A DNA stretch of 64,000 nucleotides from Sacculina carcini (lineage: Eukaryota > Arthropoda > Thecostraca > Sacculinidae), in contig OU696575.1 in assembly GCA_916048095.2 (NCBI GenBank), positions 4,931,501 through 4,995,500 on the forward strand. The letters run 5' to 3'. Made by a program: the position numbers and the translations under genes. Below, piece after piece: positions 1-12,356 of the stretch (position 1 is its first letter; the number at the start of each line of letters is the position of its first letter). The notes beneath the pieces were generated by a model. The model was given only the letters and a program-made list of their open reading frames with translations, was not told where the DNA came from and made no database searches.

Positions 1-444
1 CTCTAGAAGTCGCTGACGTATTTCGCTCGATTGAAGGCCGTTGATGAACGCGTCTCGAACCAATTCCCTTATGTACTCTTCGGCAGAAACGGCACATAAT
101 TGACAATCTTTGCTAAATCTGAGTAAGTCTGAAAAGAAATCGTCAATGCTCACGTGTGGTTGTTGTTTGTGAGTGACCAGTAGATGACGAGCGAATACGG
201 CAATTTTCTTCCTGATATAGAGTTTCTCCAGCATTGATATGGCTTCATTATATGAAGTACAATCTGCGATATGCTCATACACATTCGAAGACACATATTT
301 CACAAGACATCTGAGTTTATTGGGTGCATTATCACCGCATTCCTCGAGAAAGTTGTCAAACGTCCGCTTCCAATATTTGAACTCCTTAGCGTTTTCGGAT
401 GACGGATCCACAGATAATTTGTCAGGACACAACAATTTTTCCAT
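1..444 (-). CDS. Ty3/gypsy Gag, N-terminal part, cut by window edge
   Basis: A frame open for 148 codons starts at an ATG at 444 and runs off the left edge without a stop. The first residues are MEKLLCPDKLSVDPSS. A W-K-R-T-F segment near residue 30 and the segment near residues 90-148 (AVFARHLL, then FINGLQSSEIRQRLLE at the end) match the retrotransposon Gag domain of the K02A2.6-like Ty3/gypsy group, where the last motif leads toward the zinc knuckles. Gag would form the particle that packages element RNA. The visible part is uninterrupted, but the state of the rest cannot be judged. It differs clearly from the Gag of relics A to C and E, so it is a separate lineage. Confidence 0.72.
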   Translation of the reverse strand, partial: MEKLLCPDKLSVDPSSENAKEFKYWKRTFDNFLEECGDNAPNKLRCLVKYVSSNVYEHIADCTSYNEAISMLEKLYIRKKIAVFARHLLVTHKQQPHVSIDDFFSDLLRFSKDCQLCAVSAEEYIRELVRDAFINGLQSSEIRQRLLE

Positions 445-1257
445 ATTGAATGATTGAATGATTTATTTATGAGCAATAAAATATTGTGGAATAGATTAAT
501 AAATTGTAGAAAGCATATACAACCGAAGCATTGACTGTATTAAGCTCTTACCACGACATACACACACTATACACCACAATGGAATCCAGTGCGCAAAAAA
601 CGACAATAAAACAACAACACAAGATGTAAATAAATTACACAACATAATTTATTCTACAGACCAAATTACGATAATTTAGATGCGGTAATACAAGATATTT
701 CTATAGGAGACACAGTTGTTTGGAATCCAGGAACTGTTGGGCTCGACTGATCACACCGTTTATTTGAGCAACTTTGTTACAAACCTTTAAAATTTGTGAT
801 TTGTATGACAAGTCAGCGACAGTAATGAACACGTTGGCTGAACTGCAATGTATTCAAGGACACAACACGAGGCTAACTGCTGACAATGGTACACTCGTTC
901 ATACACCCACTCTAGCACACGGACATACATACATGCTTACAAAAGGATCATGTGTCACGAGCTTCACCGCGTGCAACCATGAACGTTCACAGAGTTACAC
1001 ACCAACATACATACACGCTCACACAATGTTAACGCGACGCAAGGCTAACGTACATCCATGACTCACGCACGTGCAAACATCATGGGCATGCTGACACTAC
1101 ATACATACTGGCGCAGACTCAGCATGAATTCCAAGAAACTTTACAGTCCGTTTGCAGGGCAAAGTAAAATTATTGAGTATGACACTGACAGGAACATCAG
1201 CAATACTATGTTTTCTTGATATTAATTGAAATACTGATTTGTTTACATTCATGTATA

Positions 1258-1258
<1 letters not shown>
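445..1258. other. Non-coding, probable leader of left-edge element and unassigned DNA
   Basis: The first 300 bases upstream of the minus-strand gag ATG are AT-rich and could be the 5' leader or LTR of that element, but no LTR boundary or clear primer-binding site was found. From about 890 to 1090 the DNA is rich in CATACA-type short motifs. No gene is supported. Confidence 0.4.

Positions 1259-1319
<61 letters not shown>
1259..1319. repeat. (TA)n microsatellite
   Basis: About 60 bases of uninterrupted TA dinucleotide. It is flanked on the right by imperfect TACATGTATA-type sequence that looks like its decayed continuation. Confidence 0.95.
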
Positions 1320-1326
<7 letters not shown>

Positions 1327-1414
1327 ACATATATACATATATACATGTATACTGACATACTGATTCATGTTACATTCATGTACATTACATTCATACATAC
1401 TGATTGGTTTACAT

Positions 1415-1601
1415 TTGTTTACATTGCATACATTCAGGCTTAGTTTATTGTTATTGAACCAGCTAGATATTTTTGTCATGCAGTTGTTAATTTTGTGCTG
1501 AACTTGTTCAATATTCACATAAAATATACACACATTCGTGTCGTCAGCAAAATAAATGGTGGATACGCCTGTAAATGAAATTAAATCGTTAATGAGTTAT
1601 A
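1415..1601 (-). pseudogene. LINE reverse transcriptase remnant (catalytic FADD block)
   Basis: Read on the minus strand, this stretch encodes INDLISF, then STIYFADDTNV, then KISSWFNNNKLSLNV. This is the RT palm block in which the two aspartates of FADD bind catalytic metal, followed by the usual SSW..NKLSLN helix. The closest relative in this window is the RT of the 49.9-52.8 kb LINE, which has AFADDTNIFY and WFTSNKLSLNV at the same spacing. Only about 60 codons remain; the left side decays into TA-rich repeat and there is a stop just upstream. It is a short dead fragment of an L2/CR1-group LINE. Confidence 0.7.
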
Positions 1602-1746
1602 GTGAGTCGTGTAGTGTGATTGAGTCGTGTTTCCGAGCTCACCGTGTGCGGTCGTGTTTTTGCGTTCTCCGTGTTTATCTGGTCATCTCTTTACCCTTGG
1701 GTTGTTAGCCCTTGTGTTTGTGTGCGCGTGTGTAACTACTGGTTCA

Positions 1747-2865
1747 CTATGTGCGCTATGGCCTCGTCGCCCTCTGCTCCTCGCTGTGCCTCTGCTCGGG
1801 CATGCACCTGTGGTGAACTTTTGGGCTCTGCATCCTACATTGTCTGCGAGTGTTGCTGCTCTTCTTTCCACGTCTCCTGCGCTGGCCTCTCTACACCCGC
1901 ATTTAATGCCATCCGCAAGTACCGTGTGTTTTGGGTATGCCTGACGTGTCAAGAAGCGATTCGCCTGTCGCCTCAAAACGCGCCCCATCGCTGACGGCAG
2001 AAGCGGTGTCAGACATCGTGCATTGTCGGCTCAACTCATTTCGCGACCTACTTGTGTCAGAACTGAACAGCAGACCGAGCAGTCCTAAAACTATCAACCA
2101 GGGACACAAGTCGCTACCCCGGTCTTTCGCTGTTGTGATTACGAACAAAGACAAAAAACGGTGAATACTGGCATCGTGCAGGAGGCGCTTTGTGTTGTGT
2201 CTGTTTCCCAGGCCCGGAAGACGTCGTCTGGGAGCTTGGTGGTGCACTGCGCAAGCAAAGAGACAGTGGCGGCTGCAGAAAAATCCATCTAAGACAAAGT
2301 TGACTCTGTGGTGGTAGCTGAACCTGTAAAGGGTAGCAGTGGTTCTCTGCTGCCCAAAATCACAATCCACAACAACAATAGTCAATAGTCATAACAATAG
2401 TCAACATTCCACCTTCTAACCCCGACGAGCTACTGACGTCCCTGCGTGATAACAACATTTTTTTCCGCGATGTTTCGAATTCGGATTTGAAGCTGTTTTT
2501 CGTGGCTGATACGAAACACGGTCGCACTGACGCAGTTCTCGGCGTGTCATCTGAAGTGAGACAACGCATTGCTGCTGCCGGTGATCGATTATACGTCCAC
2601 CTGTGCTGCTGCCGCGTATACACTCGATTCTGGGTGGCGCGGCGTTCTCGCTGCTGTGGCTTGGGCCACAAAGTTGACAGGTGCCCGGCCAGAGCCGCCA
2701 CTTGCGGTCATTGTGCAGGCTCACACCTTTCTTCCGCCTGTCCCGACATCACGCACGCCAAGTGCGTCAACTGCGTGAAACATGGCCGTCCCGCTGACCA
2801 TCCAGCTCTTTCTTCGCAATGCCCCTCTTTCCTGGCGGTGCGGAATTCCATCCGCATGTGTACAC
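1747..2865 (+). pseudogene. LINE ORF1 remnant with PHD finger and CCHC knuckles
   Basis: Two frames carry recognisable domains. At 1783-1965 the pattern CTCGELL, CECCCSSFHVSC, FWVCLTC gives the C-x-C, C-x2-C, H-x2-C, C-x2-C spacing of a PHD-like zinc finger. At about 2630-2850 the pattern CCGLGHKVDRC, CGHCAGSHLSSAC, CVNCVKHGRPADHPALSSQC gives three consecutive zinc knuckles, as in nucleic-acid-binding ORF1 or Gag-like proteins. The intervening 2000-2470 region is interrupted by stops and frame changes. In the family ORF1 is an RNA-binding chaperone of the LINE RNP. Confidence 0.6.
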
Positions 2866-3029
2866 TTTGTGATCCCTCTTCACCAGTATTGTGTGTCCCC
2901 CACTGCGGTCACCCCATCTCTACCTGTCACTTCAACCGCCACTGCGCCTACTCCCACCTCGGACTGACTATCACGGCCAAATACTGCTCCCTCTGCTCTC
3001 TCTCCTGCCCACCCACACTCACAACACCT

Positions 3030-3780
3030 GTCATTTGGCCTGCGCAATATCAGATCGTGTCGCTACAAAGCAGAATACTTGTCTCATCTCTGTTCCTCAT
3101 ATAACTGTAAAATTGTTTTGTCTCACTGAGACCTGGCTCATCGACTCAGATATTCCCTCTTTCCTTGCCCACCTTCCAAGTAATTATGGATTTTTGCACG
3201 TTTCTCGGTCTGATCTCTAAACTTCTCGTGGTGGCGGCGTTGGGTGCATATTGGATAAGTCCATCTCTATCGCTATTTTCCCTCATTTAAGCTCTACCTA
3301 TACTTCTTTTGAATTCATCGCTATGTCATTGTCCCTTCCTTCCTTACCAAAATTTTGTATAATAGTCATCTACCGTCATAACCATCCTGGCTCTACTACT
3401 TCCTTCTTCGATGAATTCCCCGCTCTTATAGAATCTGTGACTCTCAACTCAAACAGATACTTTATTGCTGGCGATTTCAATTTTTGGGTTGATAACCCCT
3501 CTTCTGATCCGTATTGTCCGTCATTTTTATCACTTATTAACTCTCTTGCTCTTTTTTCGCCAATATCTTCTCCACCCATCTTACGGGTCATACTCTTGAT
3601 CTTATTCTTTTTACTAGCCCTGTACTATCCACCAACCTTGCTATTCCTGAAATTCAAGTAATTCTCCCTGACAATACCTTTTCCGACCACAGTCTATGTC
3701 TTTTCAGCCTCCCTTTCCAGTACAACCCTCCTGATCGCGCACTGATCACATTCAGATCCTACAAAAACCTCAACCGGCAT
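3030..3780 (+). pseudogene. LINE ORF2 endonuclease remnant
   Basis: The frame shows LTETWLIDSDIPSF (the E-T-W signature of the apurinic endonuclease), GGGVGC after one stop, VIYRHNHPGS (the Y-R block), FIAGDFNFWVDNP (the GDFN catalytic block) and, near 3680, TFSDHSLCLF (the S-D-H block). This order is that of the EEP nuclease that nicks target DNA for target-primed reverse transcription. A stop lies at about 3219 and the frame changes near 3590-3660, so it is dead. The reverse transcriptase that should follow is absent. Confidence 0.65.
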
Positions 3781-3802
3781 CTCGGGAAGTACCGTCCTCG
3801 AC

Positions 3803-6800
3803 TGCCAGGACGTTGCAGTATAGTGCTGGTCCAGATGCTCAGCCAGCTGCGCCAAGTGACCGCCGGCGATATAACTCTGGTTCAAACATGCGTCCTGATG
3901 GTGACACTGGAGTACCGCGAGGTGTGCGACCGTTCAACAGAAATCAGCGACCATTGGTGTGTCGGGCGCACATATATTTTAGACCGAATGCTCGCACCTG
4001 CCGACACTGGTACACGTGGCCTGATAAAAACCGAGCGCGTGTGCAGCCAGATTCTCGTCCTTCATCTCCGCAGCCGGCGGAAAACTGACGAGGCAGGTCG
4101 GAGTCGCTGCGGCCTCCGGTCTGCCACTCATACGAGTCGCAGTCGAGGCCGACAAGTTGAAAGAGAATTTCATTGTCGACACTGGTGCAGGATTGTCTGT
4201 CGTTCCTCCATCGTGTGTGAGTCATACTACCGTACAGCCGACTGCAGTCCGCCTGTTATCCGCTTCTGGACAACATATCCCGGTTCACGGTGAGACTTAC
4301 ATGACCATTATTATACCGCATTTGAGGAGAAAGTCTTATTGGACGTTTGTGGTGGCTGACGTTGTCTCCCCCTATTGGGGCAGGATTTTTCGGCTTACCA
4401 TGGGCTTCTGGTAGACTGTCGAGCCGGTAAACTACGTGATGGTACCACAAACTGTTGTACACCCATAACATTCACGAAGGGAAATGCCTGTAGTCTGGTG
4501 GTGAAAAACATCGATGATAGTGCGCGTCGCTTACGTCAGCTACTCGATGTTCATCCATCACTCACGGCGCCGCGTCAAATGCTAGACGAACCAGCTGAGC
4601 ACGGGTTAAAACACGTGATTGACACCGGTAATCCAGACTTGTCCAGTTTTCTCTTCACCACGGCGTCTCACTCCAGAACGCGAAGAAGCTGCCCGAAGGG
4701 AGTTCGATAAATTGCTTCAGCAGGGTATCATACGGCCATCAAGCAGTCCGTGGTCATCACCGCTGCATTTGGTGGCTAAAAATACTCCAGGCGAATTCAG
4801 AGTGACAGGAGATTACCGCGCGCTCAATGTGAAAACTGTACCGGACCGCTACCCATTGCCGCATATACACGACCTGTCCAACAAGCTGAGAGGTAAGCGT
4901 GTATATTCCAAGCTGGACTTACTCAAGGCCTTCTATTTCATCCCGATGGCCCCTGAAGACACAAAAAAAGACAGCCATAACAACACCTTTTGGCTTATTC
5001 GAGTACATGTACATGCCGCTGGGGCTTAGAAATGACTCCGCTACGTTTCAACGTTTCGTGGAAAAGATCTTTCGCGATGTTTCCTGTGTGTTCGTGTACT
5101 TGGATGATCTACTGTGTATTCAGAGACGGAGGATCAACATTATAAAGATCTACATGCAGTGTTCAGCATCTTGGAGAGATACCAGCTACGCTTGTCGGTG
5201 GAGAAACGTCGATTCTGCGTCAGCTCTGTCACCTTCCTCGGCCATCATGTATCACCTGATGGTGTCTCATCTCCGCCAGAACGAGTCGACACTATCATCC
5301 AAATGGATCGACCGGCGGACTCCCAGGGTCTTCGGCGGTATCTTGGCATGCTGGGGTACTATCGACGAATGATGCCGAACTTCGCCGATACTGTGTTTCC
5401 GTTGTCTGAGCTGATGCGAACACAGCCCAAATCAAAACAATTGGATTGGAGTGAGGCTGCGGACAATGCGTTCGAGGCCAGTAAAGTCATACTGAGCAAT
5501 GCTTGCCAGCTTCCTCATCCATGTCCACGGTCACAGGATTTCATTTTAGTGACTGATGCATCGAGTCGAGCGGTTGGGGCCGCACTCCACCAGATGGTGG
5601 ACGGCGAGGCGAAGCCGATCTCGTTTTTCTCTCGCAAATTGTCTGCCACAGAACAGCGCTACTCCACCTACGACAGAGAGTTGTTGGCGGCGTATCTGGC
5701 CGTTGTACATTTACGGCATTGCATTGAAGGCAGGTCAGTCACACTCATGACAGATCACAAGCCCATGATCACAGCTTTCCGTAGTCAGCGAACGGCTAAG
5801 CTGGATCGCCAGCAGCGCCACTGGGCACTTATCACTGAGTATGCAGCCGACGTGCAGTACATTCGTGGCTGTGAAAATGTGGTCGCGGATTGTCTGTCAC
5901 GATCTATCAACAGTGTCCACGTCGATGTTTTTGATTTACCTGCAATTGCAGCAGCACAGGCATCTGACGAGGAAACCATCGTCGCCACTGACAGACTGAA
6001 GGCCATCAAAATCTCCGGAGATCAATTGTTGTGGTGTGACGTGTCGATGCCCCATCCTCGACCGTATGTACCAAACACACGCCGCCGTGGTGTATTCGAT
6101 CTCCTTCATCAGCCGTCACATCCCGGTCGACTGTCAACATGTAAGCTCATCAAGCAGCATTACATCTGGCCTCACATGGACAGAGACATCCAGCAGTGGG
6201 TAAAAGACTGTTAGAACTGTCAACAAGCGAAGATCCACCGACATACAAAAACAACACTGAGTGAATTCACACCAGCCGCCGCGCGATTTGAAATCGTGCG
6301 CATTGATTTAGTAGGTCCTCTGCCGCCGCAGCTGCCACCTGGTCAGCCGTTCGCACGCCCGTATCGGTACATACTGACGTGCATTGATCGTCCTACCCGG
6401 TGGCTCGAAGCAGCTCCTCTCTGTGAAATCACTGCAGCATCAGTGGCCAGGGTATTCATGAGCACGTGGATATCTCGCTCCGGTGTCCCAGTTTATCTGG
6501 TGACGGATCGAGGATCCCAATTCGAGTCTGAGCTGTTCCAGGAATTGTCTTCGCTCGTCGGATCTCACCGTCTTCGCACGAAAGCTTATCATCCACAGGG
6601 CAACGGCTTGGTGGAGCGGAGTCACCGAGTGCTTAAAACTGCAATCACTGCGCGTCGTCAGGACTGGTTGTCTGCTCTACCTGTCGTGCTGCTGGGAATG
6701 CGGATGGTTCCTGCTCGTGACGGTGTCGCACCTTTCACAGCTGTAACGGGCAGTCAGTTGCTGTGTCCCAAACCGCTTGTAAAGCCAGACGCGCCATCAC

Positions 6801-7399
6801 GCGATCAGCAAGAGATCGTGAAGGAGCTGGCGACACGGATGACCGAGATCGACTTCTTCCACCTTTCTGAAGGCTCTCACCATGGTCCACTCAAGACTCA
6901 TGTGCCTAAAGACCTGGCAAAGTGTACGCATGTATGGGTGCGTGTGGATCGTGTGCGGCGCCCGTTACAGGCCCCGTATCGCGGACCATGTAAATTATTG
7001 AGGCGCTCACCTAAAGCTTTTGTGATAGAGACGCTAACCGGTGGTGAGGAGTGTTTTTCTGTTGACAGGGTGAAGCCGGCATATCTGGCAGAGAACCTGC
7101 TGGCTGGTAAGAAAGGTGATAGTAGCGGTCGTCTAACTTCTGGACAGCAGCCGTCTGCATCATCTGATTCACCCACATCGTCATCTATCACCTCACCGTC
7201 GCCATCTATTGAACCAGTGGCGCCGTCTATGACTACAACACGACACTTCAGTGATATACCTGTTACTACACCACCGCCATCTAAAGACACATTGACACCA
7301 CCTGTCGATGCATCACAACCAAGTGCAAGAGTGTCGGCACAAACCAGATCCGGGCGGGTAGTTACATTCCGTGGTCGCCTTGACTATCATTATTATTGA
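3803..7399 (+). mobile_element. Ty3/gypsy relic A (gag tail to integrase), fossil
   Basis: An old Ty3/gypsy element on the plus strand, recognised by the C-terminal tail of Gag (about 3815-4088, with a C-R-A-H, C-x2-H, W type cluster), an aspartic protease with VDTGAG (about 4170), reverse transcriptase (about 4620-5350), RNase H with DREL and TDHKP (about 5550-5900), and integrase with the zinc-binding head, the D-D-E core and the C-terminal barrel (about 6080-7090). The proteins are clearly the same lineage as elements B and C. It is broken by a handful of breaks. No LTR was recognised on either side and its left end adjoins the LINE fragment directly. It looks older than B. Confidence 0.85.
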
Positions 7400-7781
7400 G
7401 TGTGTCGTGTTCAATTTCGTGTTTTCCTTCAATGACGGCATATTGCACACGATTTATTATGTCTTGTTATTGTCATTTTCTGGTTCATGTATGCTGCCAA
7501 TGCCTTGCTTCGTTGTTTGTGTGCTCCGCATCTGGTAGGGGAGTATCTGTAGCATCTGTGTTTCCCTGCACATTGTGTTCTGCGTGTGGCGTTGCGGGTT
7601 TTGTATAATTTGCTTGTGAAATGTGAGAAGCTTGCGTTTTATAGTGTAATTTAATTATTTTCGCCGTGTGAAATTATTAATGATATTTTTTGTGACAGAA
7701 ATATTGGACGTTTCTGCAACCTACGAAAGTGGTCGATGTGTTTTTCAGGCATGGAAGGCGAATATTTTTTGCTTCATCTGA
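7400..7781. other. Non-coding, possible 3' untranslated part of relic A
   Basis: GT- and TTTG-rich sequence after the end of the pol region. It may be 3' untranslated or LTR sequence of relic A, but there is no matching copy in the window to prove an LTR. Confidence 0.35.
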
Positions 7782-7919
<138 letters not shown>

Positions 7920-8151
7920 ATCAGCTTCAATGAGAGATTTTTGAGGCTTCTATCGATCTTCTGTGGACACTTGGGGCGGAAAATATTCCCGGTTGATATT
8001 CCCGGAATTTTTCCCGTTTGGTGTTGGAAACATCACGTGATCTGTTCTGGCCATTTTTGCACGACGGCTGCTATCGGTTATCGGCGTGGCGGCTTATGTG
8101 ATCCGACTTCATCAACAGTATCAGGTGGCACTGGACCCCACTGCTGCAGGT

Positions 8152-9165
8152 ATGGTACGAACACGGACCAGGGCTCGGCGCCGCGGCAGCGGTGGTGGAT
8201 TCACCACCAATGCTCGTGGCCCAGCCCAACAACAGAACGCCACTGCGGGCGCTGCTCTTCCCCCTCCTGCTGCCTCTTGTTCAGTGTCTCCTATCAGTCA
8301 TACTCACAGTCCTGTTTCTTCTGCCTCTGCGGCCCCTGCGGCCTGCAAATCATGCTCGGCTTTTGTTGGCGATGATGCCATTGGGTGTGACAAATGTGAT
8401 GGCTGGTTTCACCCCAGTGCGATGTGCCTGGGTCTCCCTGCCCAAGCAATTGAGCAGATTGTTAATTTGGAGGGAGAAGGCATTCTTTGTGTCTGCCTCA
8501 AGTGCCGCACCAGTGAACGTGGCGGTTCCTCTCCTCGGGTGCGAGGCGATGACGGGGGCTCCGCGGTGGCCCAGCTTTCCGAGATGGTCATCGCGCTCTG
8601 TGCCACCGTCCAGTCGCTGACGGGCCAGCTCTCGACCCTGCAGCAGACAGTGGCCGGTCTCGGTCAGGTGGTGCAGTCCCGCCTGGTCGAGCCGGCTGCT
8701 CCTCCCTCTGCGCTCCCGAGCGAGCAGGGCGAGTCCATGAGACTCATCATCCAAGAAAAGGTGCGTGAGGCGAGGGATAAGGAGCGCTGGCGTTGCTCGT
8801 TGATCTTGAGAGGGCTCCCTGACGCGGGCCCGGAGCAGGTGGCTGCTAAGGTGTCGCTAATCTCGAGGCTCTTGATCAACAAAAACTTGGATGTCGCTCC
8901 TGTCGTCATCAACAAAACACGGGGAATCTACCGGTTCACAATAACGAACGATAACGACAGGAGCCAGCTGCTGGCTAACTCTCGACGGCTCAGGGACTCT
9001 GAGCACAGAGGTGTCTTTATACACCGCGACCTAACTTACAAACAGCGCCAAGTCATATTTCAGAGAAGAGCGAGAGACCCTAGAGTTGCCCCCCAGCCTG
9101 TCGCGCCAACTCCCAGCGGTGCGTCTGAACCACTCACTACTACCACCCAGACGCCTTCAAACTAA
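8152..9165 (+). CDS. CR1-like LINE ORF1 protein (PHD finger, coiled coil, RRM-like)
   Basis: An uninterrupted frame of 337 codons from MVRTRTRARRR (an in-frame ATG also lies upstream at about 8095). An arginine-rich, then Ala/Pro-rich leader is followed by a PHD-type finger: CKSC, CDKC, then H-P-S-A-M-C, then CVCLKC. Next comes a heptad-rich helix (LSEMVIALCATVQSLTGQLS) suggesting a coiled coil, then a basic RRM-like fold from KERWRCSLILRGLP through the segment ending FIHRDLTYKQRQ, the order seen in L1/CR1 ORF1 chaperones. It would bind element RNA and multimerise. The frame is intact although its ORF2 is disrupted. Confidence 0.75.
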   Translation: MVRTRTRARRRGSGGGFTTNARGPAQQQNATAGAALPPPAASCSVSPISHTHSPVSSASAAPAACKSCSAFVGDDAIGCDKCDGWFHPSAMCLGLPAQAIEQIVNLEGEGILCVCLKCRTSERGGSSPRVRGDDGGSAVAQLSEMVIALCATVQSLTGQLSTLQQTVAGLGQVVQSRLVEPAAPPSALPSEQGESMRLIIQEKVREARDKERWRCSLILRGLPDAGPEQVAAKVSLISRLLINKNLDVAPVVINKTRGIYRFTITNDNDRSQLLANSRRLRDSEHRGVFIHRDLTYKQRQVIFQRRARDPRVAPQPVAPTPSGASEPLTTTTQTPSN

Positions 9166-9166
9166 G

Positions 9167-11818
9167 TGGCCTTTCCTCGGGGTCTACCGACCTCTTTTCG
9201 TTTTTGTATATCGCACATGTTAACGTTAACTGTATAACCAACAAAATTCACTATATATCCGACTTTATTTACTCACAAAATGTTTCCGTTCTCGGGGTCA
9301 GCGAAACTTGGCTGTTGCCGTCGACTCCCTCTTCAATAATTGATATCCCCAACTACTCTGTATACAGACGTGATGTCGACGGCAGCAGACCTAAACACGG
9401 GGTTTGTATTTACGTTAAATCTAAATTGAGACACAAATTGTTTAATACGCCCTCTCCGAACACTATTGGCGTCCATCTCCTTGATCTCGATTTGTATGTA
9501 ATTGTAATTTATCGCCCACCGTCTTATTCGGCACAGGAGAATGAGAATTTGTTAAACTTTTTGTATCAAAACTGCTCGGACATTGAGGTGGTTGTTATGG
9601 GTTATTTTAACTTACCATCTATTTCCTGGGATTCCTCTCGTTCTAGCCAGCCCTCCCCCACAGATGCTATATTTTCTGACTGTTTTACTTCTCTCGGTCT
9701 CACCCAACTTATAACTTCTCCCACATTTTTTCCGTCCGGTAACGTTCTTGACCTGATCCTTGTGTCTGATCCCGACCGTGTGGGAGATACCCATGTACTG
9801 CCTCCCTTCCCGAACTGCGGCCACTCTCCCACCCTCACAAATTACGTCTTCCAAAACCGAGCCGACCCCGATGACATTCCTGATAATATAAAGATTTGGC
9901 ACAGGGCAAATTTCTCTGAAATCTCATACTATTTAAGCATTATTGACTGGGACTTCGAGTTATCTCACCTGGATGTGGGCGCTATGTTTTCCCGTTTTTG
10001 CGAAATTGTTAAACCTCTTGTTGGTCGTTTTGTTCCCTCTAAATTCATATCCCATGGTCCTAAACGTGGTAAATTTAGAGCCCCTGCCCACTTGAGAAAA
10101 GCTAGGAAGCGTCTATGGAGCGAGTATAAGTGCGTGCGCCATGACCATGGCAGAAATTCCGCTGTAGCTGAGGAAGCTCTCGGACGCTTCCTAGACTGCA
10201 ATAAAAAGCTCAGAAGTCATCTGTTCTCCCAACAATACAATCACGAATCATCCCTCGTAGACCTCCTTTCTTCCAATTCCAAAATTTTCCACGCATACAT
10301 TCGCAACAAAAAGATTGGTAGACCTGGTGTGGGCCCGTTAAAGACCAACTGTGGTGAAGTGGTGTGCGAGGCGGGACTCATGGCTGAACTTTTCGCCGAA
10401 ACTTTCAGCAACATTTACTGCTCTCGAACCCCAGCCATTTCTGCCCCACACCAGAGCCACTCTGGTTGTATTCCCGAGCTGGAATTTTCCTCAGATGACG
10501 TCCTCACTGCCCTAAATTCACTCAACCCTTCATCCTCCATGGGCCCCGATGGAATTCATCCCAGCTTATTGAAGAACTGCAGTTTGTTCCTGGCGTACCC
10601 ACTATTTTATTATTATTTTCTCCAAATCCTATTCCTCGGGTATTTTGCCAAAAATCTGGACAGACTCCCTGATCACGCCGATCTTTAAGAAGGGCTCTCG
10701 ATTCGACCCTATCATGTTCTCTCTCATGACCAATTTGGGTTCAGACGTTGTAGATCAACTGAAGACCAATTAATTCTAATGTACTCCCAAATTTACTCAT
10801 GGGTTGATGAGGGTTTTAACGTTGATCTTATTCTTTTTGATTTTTCTAAAGCTTTTGATGTTGTGTCCCACGATGTTCTTCTAGATAAATTACGTCTCTT
10901 AGGTATACGCACCCCCTTACTCGTCTGGATCTCAAATTTTCTGAAGAATCGTCACATGCGTGTGGTGGTTGATCACCAGCATAGCCGTCCTTACGCAGTA
11001 GCCAGTGGTGTTTCTCAGGGCACGGTGTTGGGTCACCTTCTTTTCCTAATATACGTAAATCATCTTACCTACAACATCAATTCATCGGTGAAAATATACG
11101 CTGATGACTTGAAACTCTATTTTAGCATAAATTCGAACAGTCCTCTTGACGCCATTTCTTCCTGCCAAAAAGATATTAATACACTTGTTACTGTTGCCGA
11201 GTCGTGGGGTCTACACATGAACCCTTCCAAATGTGTATTGTTAAGATTTGGCCACAAAAGCATTCCTTGGGAACAGTCTGACTTGCCTGCCCAGTACTAT
11301 CTTAACGGAGTTCCCATCCCAGAGAAGGACTCCACGACTGATTTGGGAGTATTGGTGCATTCATCCCTGAAGTTCCACCTCCATATCGCCAGCGCTGCTC
11401 GACGTGCGGGCGGTCTCACAAATAACATTCTGAGAGCAACTGTCAACCGTGAACCGGCTTTTATGGTTCCAATATTTGTGGCCCACGTCAGACCCATTCT
11501 CGAATATTGTTCATCTGTCTGGAACTTGGGTTATGCTGGCGACCTGAAGCTGCTGGAGTCGGTACAGAGGCGATGGACAAACACCATTTGCGGATTGAGG
11601 AACCTAGATTATGGCAACCGCCTCAAAGCACTAAATTTATATTCCGTCCAGGGTAGATTGTTGAGGCATGACCTTATCAAATATTGGCAAATCATTCACA
11701 ACAAAAGTGTGATTTCCCCTAGTGATCTGTTCACACCACCTCATTGCTCCGTCACCAGAGGGCACCCCTTCAAAATTGCGGTCACCAGATGCAGACTGGA
11801 CATATGTAAACGTTCCTT
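9167..11818 (+). pseudogene. CR1-like LINE ORF2, endonuclease and reverse transcriptase, disrupted
   Basis: The frame is open without an ATG just upstream and begins YIAHVNVNCITNK near 9207. The endonuclease shows SETWLLPS, VIVIYRPPSY, and VVMGYFNLPSISW; the last should be GDFN, so a catalytic aspartate has become tyrosine. RT follows: MGPDGIHPSLLK, ITPIFKKGSRFDP, then about 40 residues are missing and the frame shifts near 10690. It resumes with HDQFGFRR, FDFSKAFDVVSHDVL, GVSQGTVLG and KIYADDLKLYF, whose aspartates are intact. The frame then enters the LTR of element B. This copy is inactive through the endonuclease change, the internal deletion and two insertions. Confidence 0.85.
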
Positions 11819-12356
11819 TGTGGAGGTAAACGACGGTCGAAGTCTGGAGATATATTTATGCACAGCGGAACGACAAAACCGAGAACGAAATGAAAAGTGT
11901 CTGAGTTGTTTACTACCTCGCCTTATATACACCCTACTGGAACTGACCTAGATCTGTACAGAGGACCGAATGTTCTAGAAGAATAGAGTAAAGCGAGAAA
12001 AGAAAGATTAAACATAGGAAATACAACTAAACTGTTATTTATAAATATAAGTGTAAATCAGATGAATAAAACAATTTCTAAAGATAAATTAATTAAATCT
12101 GAATATTTACAACCTCACCGAAATAGGACACAATAACAGCTACTATTTACATAACGGGCCTAACAGATGTTAGGCCCAGCAGGTCGCAGCGAACCAGGAT
12201 GAGAACCAGGATGTGCGCGATTGTCACTACGCACATTTGGCTAAATATATTACAACTATGTATATAAATATAACGACTGTACCAGGATATATGAAATGTA
12301 CAATTGATACAGAAATTTACATGCAATTCAGAGAAATATAACTGGTGATCACTACA
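11819..12356 (-). repeat. 3' LTR of element B
   Basis: 538 bases, bounded by TG and CA and seemingly identical to 17073-17610. On the minus strand it is preceded by the G-rich tract GCGGGGGAGCCT, the expected plus-strand primer. Confidence 0.95.

Larger units (their letters stand above)
1605..3803 (+). mobile_element. Degenerate LINE fragment with PHD/zinc-knuckle ORF1 and endonuclease
   Basis: A decayed non-LTR retrotransposon on the plus strand. ORF1-like sequence (about 1747-2865) carries a PHD-type cysteine cluster followed by CCHC zinc knuckles. ORF2-like sequence (about 3030-3780) carries an apurinic-type endonuclease with no following reverse transcriptase. It stops abruptly at about 3803, where Gag sequence of Ty3/gypsy relic A begins, so the RT half was lost at that junction. 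Layout and motifs place it in the broad CR1/Jockey group; a finer assignment is not possible by eye. Confidence 0.7.

Noticed and set aside
774-1061. 95-codon plus-strand ORF rich in His and Thr
   Set aside because: It reads through CATACA-type short repeats and shows no domain or conserved pattern.
1097-1533. ORFs of alternating Ile-Tyr around the TA tract
   Set aside because: Translations of a dinucleotide repeat; the same occurs at 7729-7944 and 63241-63670. Only the FADD remnant next to the first tract is real former coding sequence.
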